Below are positions 1 to 10,820 of a stretch of DNA of 64,000 nucleotides, piece by piece. The notes under the pieces are model-generated. The model ran no database searches and had not been told where the DNA came from. It saw only the letters and a list, made by a program, of their open reading frames with translations. Position numbers and translations under genes: made by a program. Numbering within the stretch: the first letter of the stretch is position 1; each line of letters begins with the position of its first letter. Source of the DNA: Protea cynaroides. Lineage: Eukaryota > Streptophyta > Magnoliopsida > Proteales > Proteaceae. Location: the NCBI GenBank assembly GCA_028583415.1, contig CM053269.1:32678254-32742253 (forward strand), given 5' to 3'.

Positions 1-45
1 GGAAATGACTCAAAATCGGATCTTAAAAATCTGATTTTTAGTCTG

Positions 46-261
46 AGGGTCGGACAATTCGACAAGAACCATCGACCCTCGAATCGACCCTCCCATCGAC
101 CCTTGGCTCTCGGGAACCTGACAGAAAACTAAGGGTCGAAACTGAGGGTCGGACACCCATCGACCCTCGCATCGACCCTCAGCTCTCGGGAAGAACAGGT
201 CATTCCCAGGGTCGGATACCAAGGGTCGGACATACCATCGACCCTCACCATCGACCCTGCA
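46..261. repeat. Leader array of GGGTCG / CGACCC motifs in G1
   Basis: Twelve exact copies of GGGTCG or its complement CGACCC occur in about 215 bp, often as GGGTCGGAC facing CATCGACCCTC with CTCTCGGGAA spacers. The same array lies at the matching place in G2 (41815-42110), and similar arrays occur in the G1 and G2 LTRs. It is not a simple tandem repeat: copies are in both orientations with variable spacing, like clustered protein-binding sites or short RNA hairpins. In G2 the array lies just upstream of the inferred start of the antisense ORF transcript. Confidence 0.75.
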
Positions 262-357
262 TAGAAAATACAATATTTTTTTATAAAATAAGCTAGAATT
301 GGAATTAATTATCGGTTAGCGTGTCTACATGAAATATAAATGACTTCTCACCTATTT

Positions 358-370
358 TGATAATTTTCAG
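358..370 (+). promoter_or_regulatory. Candidate 3' splice site before gag of G1
   Basis: A T-rich tract ending in TTTTCAG stands 25 nt upstream of the gag ATG. G2 (TTTTCAG at 42217-42223) and G3 (CTTCTCAG, minus strand, ending at 53490) have the same arrangement. With a strong donor in the LTR leader, this would let a spliced genomic mRNA bring the cap close to the gag ATG and skip the leader. Splicing is inferred only. Confidence 0.45.
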
Positions 371-395
371 GCACCACCAATCACAGAAAGGAATT

Positions 396-3300
396 ATGTC
401 TGGACGAAGAGTAACCCGACAGACCCGGAATGCAGTTCCACCACCACCACCCGTGGAGGAGACCAGTCAGGAAAATAATTATGCACCGGGTAATCCAGAA
501 CAGGAAAACCCTATAAATTTTCCACCTCCACCACCAGAGCTAACAACCGTGGTGATGAATCTGGCACAACAGCTGTAGTAGATGCAACACGCACAGGCTC
601 AGATGCAAGTTGCCATGGGCATTATGTTTCAAGCCACTCAGGCTGCACCCATGAACAAAGGACAAGCCAGTGCAGCACCAGTGGGTAACCACCCAGCTCC
701 TCAGACACCTCAACAACCTACTGCACGATTCCAAGACAGGTTCCGAAAGCAGCTCAGGGTAATTACCAGTATCCACCGCATATGTTTGGGGTAAACCCCC
801 AAAATCAGTTGGACCACTGTCGACTAGTGGAGAGATTCTGTCACACCCCAAATTCTGATCCAACCAGAATGGTGTGAGTGAACCGTCATTGAACCAACGG
901 TTCACACCAGGATCTCGAATAGGCCGTGTCCACCCATACAAACCAATTACACATAACCACAATCAGAATATAAATGTCACGGAAGACTTTAAATAGAATG
1001 AAGGCATCTATTGATAATTTAAATAAATATCCCATTATTCAAATTCAATCATAAAATAATAATCTATTACATCTCTTAATAACAAACCAAAAATAACCGA
1101 AACCATTAAATAAAATCCATCACGGTACACGCAGAAAGGGCACTCGCATGAAGCGCCATGCTCGCCCCGTCCCGCTGTACGTCTAACGCCGCAGCACCAC
1201 CATACGCCGGAGCGTTTACGTAATCATCCACGGTATAACCGCATCCGGATCTAAAACAATGTATATACAAAGGGTGAGCACACAACCAGCTCAAGAAGGC
1301 AATCGACAGTTTCACAAGATTATGCATGAGTAACAATCATTTTATGCCGTGGTCCGGTTTTAAGTTTGCAATGTGCTATAGAAAGGTTTGGTGGCCCCCG
1401 CACCTCTATACACGAGTGTGTGGCGTCGCACAGAATCACACTACCACCAACCCACATGCACCCATCATGGAATAGAGATAGAGCTAAGGTATACCCGACC
1501 TCCCCGATACTCTACCCATACCGGTACCTAAGCCCCTCCGGCCGGGGCTGCAAACCGGGCTCGCAACTAACCAATCCTATATGTCAACAATGTATGCTCT
1601 ATCCCAGCACAGCCGTCTACGGCATAGAGATAGAGCTAGAGCGTGCGGCCGGGTCGGAGACCTCCTAGACCTCACCTCCCCGATACCCTATCCGCAACTA
1701 ACCCACTAGGATAGAAACAATACGCAGGTAGACCCTATCCCAACACGACACCCTACGGCATAGAGATAGAGCTAAAGCATCGTGGACAAGGCGCGTCGAC
1801 TCGAATCCTCGGTACCACCCAACGATGGTCGGACACATCAATATCGGAGACCAACGTACCACATCTTCCCCCGATACCCTATCCGTACCAAGCATGTTAA
1901 GATGAATACTACAAAAGGTGCCGGGTGAAGAGCGATCCGGGCCCATGCCCCACTCCCACACCAACGAAAACAATCACATGCCTAACAATCACATCCTATG
2001 AATGCATGAACAGTAATAATAGCTGAAAGTAAAGGATGGCATGTGAATATGCACAAACATCACATCACGATATTCAATGATTAACAACGATTTCTGTCCA
2101 TTAATTATTAGGTTTAGGTCGATTCCCTTACCGGCTCGCTCAATAACTTGCTCCACGTCACAAGATCCAAACGATATGTCACAAAGTCCTACATAATATT
2201 AGGGTTCCATTAGAATATATTATTTAGGGTTTCATGTTGGTCGGAAACCAACATGGTTACAAAATACCCTCACGAGCCGACCGGTGGCATGTACGGTCGC
2301 GGCTCGTGGGAAAGACTGGCGACCGGTATGGTCACCGGTCCCCCACGGATAACCTCCCAGAGGTAGCGGTCGCAACATACCGGTCGCACTATGTGCAACC
2401 GGTATAGTCGACCGGTATGTCTCGGAAGACCATACATGGGTTCTTCGACTGCCGTCGATCATCCTCCACAGATTTTCAGGGTTTCTCCTATCCATTCTAA
2501 GTCTAGGCTTTGAGTTAGATCTATCCCTAACTCATTTAAGTCTCGTTTCGATAAACATCATCTCGAAACTCGAATCTAGGGTTTGACGGCAACTTAGGTT
2601 TTATTGGCCAATCTAGGGTTTTAGATCAATACCTACTTTGCATGGTATTGATCCACCCACATAACTAACATAGGGTAAGAAGATGGTATCAAACACTTAC
2701 CGTTGACAGGCATAGCGAGAGCTTCGTCAAACGGTAATGGCGGCACCTCCTTCTTCTTCCTAGCTCCTTCTCCTTTCCAAGCTCTTTCTCTTCTCTAGGG
2801 TTTGGGAAAGACAATGGAAAGGATTTGAGGGGTTCAATGGTGTATTTATAGGCTAGAAATAGGGTTTAGTAACCCTACTAGGATTAGGAAACTTCTAGGA
2901 TTCGAAATCGGGAAAGTGGGACCCCCGAGACCAATTTCCAAATTCCCGCACATAGCTGTGCGGGCCATACGGTCGACCAGGTACCATCATCCGGTACCAT
3001 CGACCGGTATACCTAAAATAAGGTATCATTGGTCGACTTCGGTCCGATTGCACTGTTTGTTATCCGCTTGCCCCGTCTGGCTCGGTGATGATCGGAAGAC
3101 CTGTCACGACACAAAACCAAGGTTTAGACCGGGTTTTCAGAGTGCGGGTCTTACAACTCCACCACCCTTAAAAGAAATTTCGTCCCGAAATTTACATGTA
3201 GGTACTACAGATTCTTGAAGATGAAATGTAAGGAATTCAACGGCAAACCGTCTGATCCGTTGTGGCCAGCACACTGGATAGACGAGATGGAGAGAAATTT

Positions 3301-4013
3301 CCTCATGATGACTATCACAGAGGAAGAGAAAGTATTATGTGCCACCTTCATGCTCAAGGGCATCGCACATCATTGGTGAAAATCCACGAAGGCATATCTA
3401 CTGACCAAGCACGCCCTACTAACTTGGGCTATATATAAAGAAGCCTTCTTTGAGAAATATTTTCCACGGAGCTTCAGAGATTCTATGGAAAAAGAGTTCC
3501 TAAGTTTATATCAGGGACAGATGACTGTGGACGCATATCAACAGCGCTACGAAGAGCTGATTTTCTTTGCACCAATTAGCATGCAAGAAGAAGACACCAA
3601 AACCCGTAGGTTCGTCACGGGACTGAGAGGAAACATCAGAGAACATGTTCTGGGGTTAGAAAAGAAAATTTATAATGAAGCTGTCCAGATTGCTCGAGTT
3701 ATTGAATCGAGCCAGAAGGAGAGTTATTTTACTCAGAACAGAGGCATCAAAAGGCCAGCCGGAAATTCTTACAATGGAGGCAATAACAAAACATATAAGC
3801 CTTTCCGTTCTCAGAATTTTACTGCTGCAACCAAGACTACTTCAGCAGCTCAACCTCAGCCAAAGCCAAATTCTGAAGGCCCGAAGTGTTTTAACTGCAT
3901 CCAAGCGGGACATATGGCAAGGGAGTGCCCAAAGCCCAAGAAGCAGTTACATCAGGGACGGGTATATGCTGTTACATCCGAGGATGCTGTCGCATCACCC
4001 GATGTGGTCACAG
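396..4013 (+). pseudogene. gag: G1 gag (nucleocapsid/coat polyprotein), interrupted
   Basis: The ATG at 396 opens a protein beginning MSGRRVTR with a Pro-rich stretch, as in G2. Two consecutive TAG codons (576-581) replace Gln codons and a frameshift follows near 757. The frame is then split by solo LTR S1 at 839-3209 and resumes in register at 3210 with the capsid region (LWPAHWIDEMERNF, then the FEKYFPRSFRDSMEKEFL block). A TGA at about 3378 replaces Trp. The C-terminus has a CCHC zinc knuckle (CFNCIQAGHMARECP, 3890-3935). Unspliced, the frame ends at 4033 shortly after the VVTG motif; removing the 70-nt intron at 4014-4083 joins it to protease. Confidence 0.9.
839..3209 (-). mobile_element. 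S1: solo LTR of a Ty3/gypsy element inserted in G1 gag
   Basis: It begins TGTCACACCCC on the plus strand and ends GTACTACA, flanked by a perfect 5-bp target duplication GATTC (834-838 and 3210-3214). Removing the insert restores the gag reading ERFLKM seen intact in G2. Read on the minus strand it has a TATA box (complement of 2843-2850), a GTAAGT donor (complement near 2697-2702), a U5 motif array (2280-2425) and a degenerate form of the small exon (about 1120-1239). It is 54 bp longer at its 5' end than S2: the usual start TGTAAGACCCG lies at 3155, and 3156-3209 carries a polypurine-tract and chromodomain-tail-like sequence. Confidence 0.9.
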
Positions 4014-4083
4014 GTATGACTGAAACTTTTTAAGTTGTATTTATATTGTATGAGCATGTAGACTAAGTAAAAATAAATCACAG
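4014..4083 (+). other. Candidate 70-nt intron at the gag-protease junction of G1
   Basis: The 5' border is ACAG|GTATGA and the 3' border ATCACAG|GTATTG. A CTAAG branch-point-like sequence lies about 25 nt before the acceptor and the interior is AT-rich. The length is not a multiple of three. Left in, gag stops 20 nt inside it (TAA, 4031-4033). Removed, the reading is VVTG then IVPINGMPARVLFD, which aligns without gaps to the continuous gag-protease frame of G3 (VVTG then TVNIVGIPSGVLFD). G2 has a 70-nt sequence with matching ends at the same place. Confidence 0.72.
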
Positions 4084-4365
4084 GTATTGTACCTATAAAT
4101 GGCATGCCCGCCAGAGTACTCTTTGATTTCGGAGCTACTCATTCCTTTATATCTGTGGCATTTGGAAAGAAGATAAATTTATCCATCAAAACATTAGACT
4201 ACAAATTACTTGTACGATCACCGATGGGGTTAGAAGGGGAATTAGAGAAAGGGTATGGACCATGTCCAGTTCTCATTGGAGAGAAGACCTTAAATGCAAC
4301 CTTGATACAACTTGAGATGGCAGAGATGTCATCTTGGGAATGGACTGGTTAGCTCGGCATTCTGC
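4084..4365 (+). pseudogene. G1 aspartic protease domain
   Basis: This retropepsin domain would process the Gag-Pol polyprotein. The active-site block reads LFDFGATHSFIS, so the usual Ser or Thr after the catalytic Asp is Phe, which should abolish catalysis. Compared with G2, four bases are missing near 4329 (ATGGCAGAGATG against a longer ATGGCAAACTTTGATG in G2). This shifts the frame and ends it at 4352; the correct frame continues in the reverse-transcriptase ORF from 4334. Confidence 0.85.
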
Positions 4366-5920
4366 AAATCTGTTATGCGCCAAAAAGAAGCTAACGTTCA
4401 AAGACAAAGAAGGAGCAGAATTCAGTTTCTCGGGAACTAAACTTCCCCGGAGACGCAAGCTCATACTTTCAGCACTAAAGGCTAAGAAGTGCCTTGAGAA
4501 GGGGGCAATCGGGTATCTAGTATCAGTGGTCGACCTAACCAAGGAAGCACCACGAATGGAAGTCATTGACGTCGTGCGAGACTACCCTGACGTATTTTCA
4601 GAGGAACTACCCGGATTACCACCCGATCGAGCCACAGAGTTTGTGATAGACCTTATACCTGGAGCCGCACCAGTGTCAAAAGCACCTTATAGAAAGGCTC
4701 CTACTGAACTGAAGGAATTAAAAGTGCAACTACAAGAACTGCTGGACAAGGGTTATATTCGACCCAGTATATCTCCATGGGGGGCACCGGTGTTGTTCGT
4801 AAAGAAGGATGGTAGCGTTCGATTATGCACCGACTATCGGGAGTTGAATAAACTGACAATCAAGAATCGATATCCACTACCTCGGATCGATGACTTGTTC
4901 GATCAGTTACAAGGAGCAAAAGTATTTTCTAAGATCGACCTTCAATCAGGCTATCATCAGCTGAAGATTAAAGAAGGTGATATTCCAAAGACAGCATTCA
5001 GGACCAGATATGGACATTATGAATTTTTGGTTATGTCTTTCGGATTAACTAATGCACCGGCAACGTTCATGGAACTTATGAACCGAGTTTTCCACGATAT
5101 GTTGGATACGTCTGTTATAGTATTTATTGATGATATATTGGTATACTCCAAGGACGAGGAAACCCATATCAAGAACCTAAACGCAGCCCTACAGCGTTTA
5201 AGGAAAGAGAAGTTATATGCCAAATTTTTAAAATGCGAGTTTTGGCTAAGTGAAGTCGCCTTCCTAGGCCATGTAGTATCCGCTGAAGGAATCAAAGTGG
5301 ACCCCAGCAAGATCGAGGCTATTGTGAAGTGGGAAGCACCAAAGAGCGTTTCAGAAATTAGAAGTTTTCTGGGTCTAGCTGGTTATTATCAGAGATTTGT
5401 AGAAGACTATTCTCGGATTGCCGTACCTCTCACCAGTTTGACTAAGAAAGGTGAAAAGTTTGTATGGACGGATAAATGTGAGAAGAGCTTCCAGACATTG
5501 AAGTCCAGATTGATATCCGCCCCGATTTTGACTATTCCTATTCCAGGACAGACGTTTACCTTATACACTGATGCGTCGGGATTGGGATTAGGATGTGTGC
5601 TTATGCAAGGAGAGCAAGTAATTGCGTATGCCTCGAGACAGTTGAAGGTACATGAGAAAAATTACCCCACTCATGATTTGGAGTTAGCGGCAGTAGTACA
5701 TGCTGTCAAGATATGGAGACATTACTTATACGGAGAGAAATTCCTGATTAAGTCGGACCATAAAAGTCTTACTTATCTATTTAATCAGAAGGAGTTGAAT
5801 ATGAGACAAAGAAGATGGCTGGAACTATTGAAAGACTATGATTGTGATATCCAGTATCATCCGGGAAAAGCGAACGTAGTAGCGGATGCATTAACCAGAA
5901 AGGCAATGATAAAATCGTAA
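4334..5920 (+). pseudogene. G1 reverse transcriptase and RNase H
   Basis: The 528-codon open stretch holds the linker after protease (ELPGLPPDR, residues about 90-99), the RT fingers and palm (LFVKKDGSVRLCTDYR, about 154-169; PLPRIDDLFDQL; FSKIDLQSGYHQL, about 198-210) and the catalytic box VIVFIDDILVYS with FIDD at about 264-267. RNase H follows (LYTDASGLGLGCVL, ending with LTYLFNQKELNMRQRRWLELL). It copies element RNA into cDNA inside the virus-like particle. It ends at a TAA (5918-5920) where G2 has a Gln codon; the same frame continues beyond it. Catalytic residues look intact, but the domain cannot be made from this copy because of the upstream lesions. Confidence 0.93.
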
Positions 5921-5944
5921 GGAGAAGTTAGCACGACTGCAGCA

Positions 5945-7565
5945 ATGTGTACTACCGGAAGGGTATTCAATCACAGCAACGAGCAGTATGTGATAGATAC
6001 AATGGATGGATCAGCCAACCAAGGGTTTATTCATCGGTTTTTGAATATGTTCGCGGCATTGAAGATTATACCAGATATAGTGGATGAAGTGAAGACAGCT
6101 ATCAAAGCAGATCCTTACCTGAGAATAGTACAAGAAGATATTGAGAAAGGTAGGACCAACCCTGAGTTCACCTTGGATGACGAGAAGGTACTGAAATACA
6201 AAGGAAGAATATGTGTACCTAAAACAGAAAGTGTAGACATTAGACACCGACTGATGAAGGAAGCCCACACCACCATCTATTCGATACATCCTGGAAGTAC
6301 AAAAATGTATCATGACCTAAAGAAACTATATTGGTGGAGCGGAATGAAAGCAGATGTAGCTAAGTTCGTGTCCCAATGCCTAAATTGTCAGAAGGTCAAG
6401 GCTGAACGACAAAGACCCGCAGGACTGTTACAGCCATTACTGAAACCAGCATGGAAATGGGACTGCATCACTATGGACTTCGTCACGGGACTACCACTGA
6501 CTCCTCGAGTAGTTGACGCAGTTTGGGTGATTGTGGACCGTCTGACTAAAACAGCTCGCTTCATACCTATACGACCTCAGTATACACTGGAAAGGTTAGC
6601 GAAGCTGTATGTGGATAATATTGTTCGATTACACGGTGTACTAGAAAGCATTGTGTCTGATAGAGATCCACGATTTACTTCCAAGTTTTGGGAGGGATTG
6701 CAAAAGGCTATGGGTACAACATTGAAGTTCGATCTTGCATTCCACCCACAGACAGATGGACAGTCGGAGCGTACAATCCAGATTCTAGAAGATATGCTAC
6801 GAGCATGTGTAATTGATTTCAAAGGATCATGGGACAAAAAGTTACCATTGATCGAGTTCGCTTATAACAATAGCTATCAGGCTACTATACAGATGTCACC
6901 TTATGAAGCATTGTATGGCAGGAAGTGTCGAACTCCCTTGTTTTGGAATGAAGTTGGAGAACGTAGTATTGTTGGACCGGAATTTGTTGAAGAGACTTGT
7001 CGAGTGGTCGACATCATCAAGGAAAGAGTGAGAACAGCTCAGAACCGTCAGAAGCAATATGCAGACACTCGACGAAGAGATCTGGAGTTCACCGTAGGTG
7101 ATAAAGTATTTTTGAAGGTATCGCCTATGCGAGGATTGAAGAGGTTCGGACAGAAAGGAAAACTAAGTCCAAGATATGTCGGGCCATATGAAATTCTAGC
7201 TAAGCGTGGAAAAGTGGCTTATCAGTTAGCACTACCACCATCTATGTCAAGTGTGCATGACGTCTCACATTTTCCTATTGAAGAAGTATGTCAAAGACCC
7301 AACGTATGTTTTGACAGTGGATTTGTTGAAATTGACTGATGATTTGACATTTGAAGTAACACCAACAGAAATCACTAGTCGAAAGGTTCAACGTCTACGC
7401 AACAGAGATATCTACTATGTTAAGGTCACATGGAAAAGTAGAGACATGGAAGAGATTACATGGGAAGAAGAGAATGTTATACGAAAGCAATACCCTCACT
7501 TATTTGATGCAGAAGGTACGTATAATTTCGAGGACGAAATTTTTATAAGTTGGGGGGAGTTGTAA
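5945..7565 (+). pseudogene. G1 integrase with chromodomain-like C-terminus
   Basis: The zinc-binding HHCC region (HPGSTKMYH ... CLNCQKVK) is followed by the DDE core: Asp in ITMDFVTGLP, Asp in VSDRDPRF, and Glu in SPYEALYGRKC. Next is the GPY/F module (KLSPRYVGPYEIL). Near 7261 a deletion changes frame, so the ORF runs into a nonsense tail ending at 7339. The true continuation, in the frame 7251-7565, carries the chromodomain-like segment (YYVKVTWKSRDMEEITWEEEN) and ends at 7565, four bases into the LTR. Chromodomains of this class are thought to guide integration into heterochromatin. Confidence 0.92.
7546..7560 (+). promoter_or_regulatory. Polypurine tract of G1
   Basis: The purine-rich AAGTTGGGGGGAGT directly precedes the LTR start TGTAAGACCCG. 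This is the expected primer site for plus-strand cDNA synthesis, and it overlaps the end of the pol frame. Confidence 0.75.
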
Positions 7566-7817
7566 GACCCGTGTCAATCTAACCCGGTCTTACCACCTTG
7601 AACCAGGTTTATCCGTCATGGTCGAGTCAAATGGACCAAGGGCGTAAAGGAGATCGAGATCCCAGGTATCAAATCGACCCAAAAACACTTAAAATAGGGG
7701 AAGGGTCGCATACCCAGCTAAGCAGGGTCAGACCTCCCAAAACAGAAAGTCAGACCCTCAGTTTTGAAGGGAGGATCGGATAGCTTAGAACCCTAGGGTC
7801 GACGGGATCATCGACCC

Positions 7818-10163
7818 TGTCACACCCCAATTCTGATCCAACCAGAACGGTGTGAGTGAACCGTCATTGAACCAACGGTTCACACCAGGATCTCGAATAG
7901 GCCGTGTCCACCCATACAAACCAATTACACATAACCACAATCAGAATATAAATATACAGCGGAAGACTTTAAATAGAATGAACTGAGTATCTAATGATAA
8001 TTTAAATAAATATCCCATTATTCAAATTCAAACATATTATAATAATCTTTTACATCTCTTAATAACAAACAAAAATAACTGAAATAAATAAATAAAATCC
8101 ATCACAGGTACACGCAGAAAAGGCACTCGCATGAAGCATCATGCTCGTCCTCTCCTGCTTGCACATCTAGAGCAGCCACACCTCCATACGCCGGAGCGTT
8201 CACATAGTCATCCACAGTGTAACCTGCATCAACATCTAAAAAACAATGTACGTACAAAGGGTGAGCACACAACACAGCTCAGTAAGACAATCAGACAGTT
8301 TCACAATATTATGCATGAGTAACAACCAATTTTATGTTGTGGTCTGGTTTTAAGTTTGCAATGTGCTATAGAAAGGTTTGGTGGCCCCCGCACCTCTATA
8401 CATGAGTGTGTAGCGTCGCACAGTAATCACACTACCACCAACCCACATGCACCCATCATGGAATAGAGATAGAGCTAAGGTATACCCGCACCTCCCCGAT
8501 ACTCTACCCATACCAAGTACCTAAGCCCCTACCGGCCGGGGCTCGCAAACTGGGCTCGCAACTAACCAATCCTATATGTCAACAATGTATGGTCTATCCC
8601 AGCACAGCCGTCTACGGCATAGAGATAGAGCTAGAGCGTGCAGGCCGGGTCGGAGACCACCACACCTCACCTCCCCCTGATACCCTATCCACAACTAACC
8701 CACTAGGATAGAAACAATACGCAGGTAGACCCTATCCCAACATAACTCCCTACGGCATAGAGATAGAGCTAAAGCATCGTGGACAAGCCAGCGTCGACTC
8801 GGAATCCTCAGTACCACCCAACAATGGCCGGGACAACATCAATATCGGAGACCACCGTACCACGATCTTCCCCTGATACCCCACCCGTACCAAGCATGTT
8901 AAGATAGAATACTACAAAAGGTGCCAGTGTGAAGAGCGATCCCAGGCCCATGCCCCACTCCACACACCAACGAAAACAATCACATGCCTAACAATCACAT
9001 CCTATGAATGCATGAACAATAATAATAGCTGAAAGTAAAGGATGGCATGTGAATATGCACAAACATCACATCATAGATATTCAATGATTAACAACGATTT
9101 ACTATCCATTAATTATTAGGTTTAGGTCAGATTCCCTTACCTGACGCTCGTTCGATTACTTGCTCCACGTCGCAAGATCCAAACGACAAGTCACAGCGTC
9201 CTACATAATATTAGGGTTTCATTAGAATATATTATTTAGGGTTTCATGTTGGTTGAAAACCAACAGAGGTCACAAAATACCCTCACAGAGCTGACCGGTG
9301 GCATGTACCGGTCGCAGCTCTGTGGGAAAGACTGGCGACCGGTATGGTCAGCCGGTCCCCCACAGATAACCTCCCGAGAGGTAGCGGTCGCAACATACCG
9401 GTCGCACATAGTCGACCGGTATGTCTCCGGAAGACCATACATGGGTTCTTCGACTGCCGTCGACCATCCTCCACGGATTTTCAGGGTTTCTCCTATCCAT
9501 TCTAAGTCTAGGCTTTGAGTTAGAGTTATCCCCAACTCATTCAAGTCTCGTTTCGACGAATATCATCTCGAAACTCGAATCTAGGGTTTGACGGCAACTT
9601 AGGGTTTATTGGCCAATTTAGGGTTTTAGATCAATACCTACTTTGTGTGGTATTGATACACCCACACAACTAACATAGGGTAAGAAGAGGAATTCAAACA
9701 CTTACCGTTGACAGGCGTAGCGTGAGCTTCGTCAAACGGTAACGGCGGCACCTCCTTCTTCTTTCTAGCTCCTTCTCCTTTCCAAGCTCTTTCTCTTCTC
9801 TAGGGTTTGTGAGAGACAATGGAAAGGATTTGAGGGGTTTAAGGGTGTATTTATAGGCTAGAAATAGGGTTTAGTAACCCTACTAGGATTAGGAAACTTT
9901 TAGGATTTGAAATCAGGAAAGCGGGACCCGCAGAGACAAATTTCCAAATTCCCGCACATAGCTGTGCAGGCCATACCGGTCGACCGGTACCATCATCCAG
10001 TACCATCGACCGGTATACCTAAAATCAGGTATAATTGGTCGACCTCGGTCCGATTTCGTACCTGTTTGTTATCCGCTAGCCCCGTCTGGCTCGGTGATGA
10101 TCGAAAGACCTGTCACGATACAAAACCAAGGTTAGACCGGGTTTTCAACGTGCGGGTCTTACA
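7818..10163 (-). mobile_element. S2: solo LTR inserted in the 3' LTR of G1
   Basis: It is bounded by TGTCACACCCC and GGGTCTTACA with a perfect 5-bp target duplication GACCC (7813-7817 and 10164-10168), and is closely similar to S1. On its own (minus) strand it reads: U3 with ACCGGTCGAC motifs (9965-10050), TATA box (complement of 9849-9856), leader rich in GA and AG, donor CAACG|GTAAGTG (exon end at 9706), a second ACCGGTCG array (9290-9440), repeated AGAGATAGAGCT blocks (8460-8780), and the 122-nt exon-like frame (8102-8223). Internal sequence is absent, as expected after LTR-LTR recombination. Confidence 0.93.
8102..8223 (-). other. Conserved 122-nt exon-like ORF in S2 LTR
   Basis: It follows GATGCAG|GT on the minus strand and reads YTVDDYVNAPAYGG, then DEHDASCECLFCVYL and a TGA stop. 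Length, frame and stop position match the copies in G2, S3 and G4. It encodes a short acidic peptide ending in a CxCxxC-type cysteine cluster. No start codon is conserved; an upstream exon ending at the GTAAG donor at 9701-9706 is inferred. Confidence 0.5.
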
Positions 10164-10682
10164 GACCCTCCCATCGACCCTCGGTTACCGTAGGAAATAG
10201 AATTAGGAAATTTCTTAATTTTTGATTGGGATTCTTTCCTAATCTCAAAGGGAATTATTTTAGGATGTTCCTACTCTATTTAAAGGACGTCCCTAAGCCA
10301 CTTTCACTCCTTTCACAACCCTAATTGAATTGAGAGAAAGAGAAGAGAAGGAAAAGAAGAAGAAGAGAAACAAGGAAGAGAATTAAGCCAAAAGAGAAGA
10401 TTTGCAGAGAAGGATTTTTTCTTCTCAGGTATGGATACTAATTCCATGAGTTTCTACAGACCTTAGGTTAGTTATTGGTGAGAGTGTGATCTCGGAGAAA
10501 CCCAAACCATCAATCTATGGTTAGATTTTCATGGAAAATCATAGAAGAATGCATGAAAGCTATTTAGGTGGATGATTCATGGTTCTAGACCATGGAATGA
10601 ATGTTGAATGGAATGTAGAAGCAAGCCATAAGACTCAAACACGAATAATGGATTAAAAAGTGGGAATTGGACCAAAGTGCAT

Positions 10683-10820
10683 AGAGGGTCGCACCAAGGG
10701 TCGATGACCATCCGACCCTAGGTGATTCTGACCATCGACCCTCAGTGTTAGGGAAGTTCAGAGTTTGGGGAGGGTCGCACCCAGGGTCGATCATGACTCC
10801 GACCCTACCTCCGACCCTCA
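10683..10820. repeat. U5 array of GGGTCG / CGACCC motifs in G1 LTR
   Basis: Eight copies occur in under 140 bp, arranged as two forward copies (GGGTCGCACCAAGGGTCGAT) followed by two reverse copies, and that block is then repeated. The G2 LTRs have an equivalent cluster at 38090-38190 and 47810-47920. Confidence 0.7.

Noticed and set aside
5017..5310. Open frame opposite the G1 reverse transcriptase (and similar ones at 6011-6313, 42682-42888, 43007-43414, 51424-51903)
   Set aside because: Shadows of the pol and gag reading frames on the other strand, with no independent motif.
7813..7817. S2 inserted exactly at a CGACCC motif, suggesting motif-guided integration
   Set aside because: G1's LTR is dense in this motif, S1 entered at GATTC and G2 at CTACA, so a single hit is likely chance.
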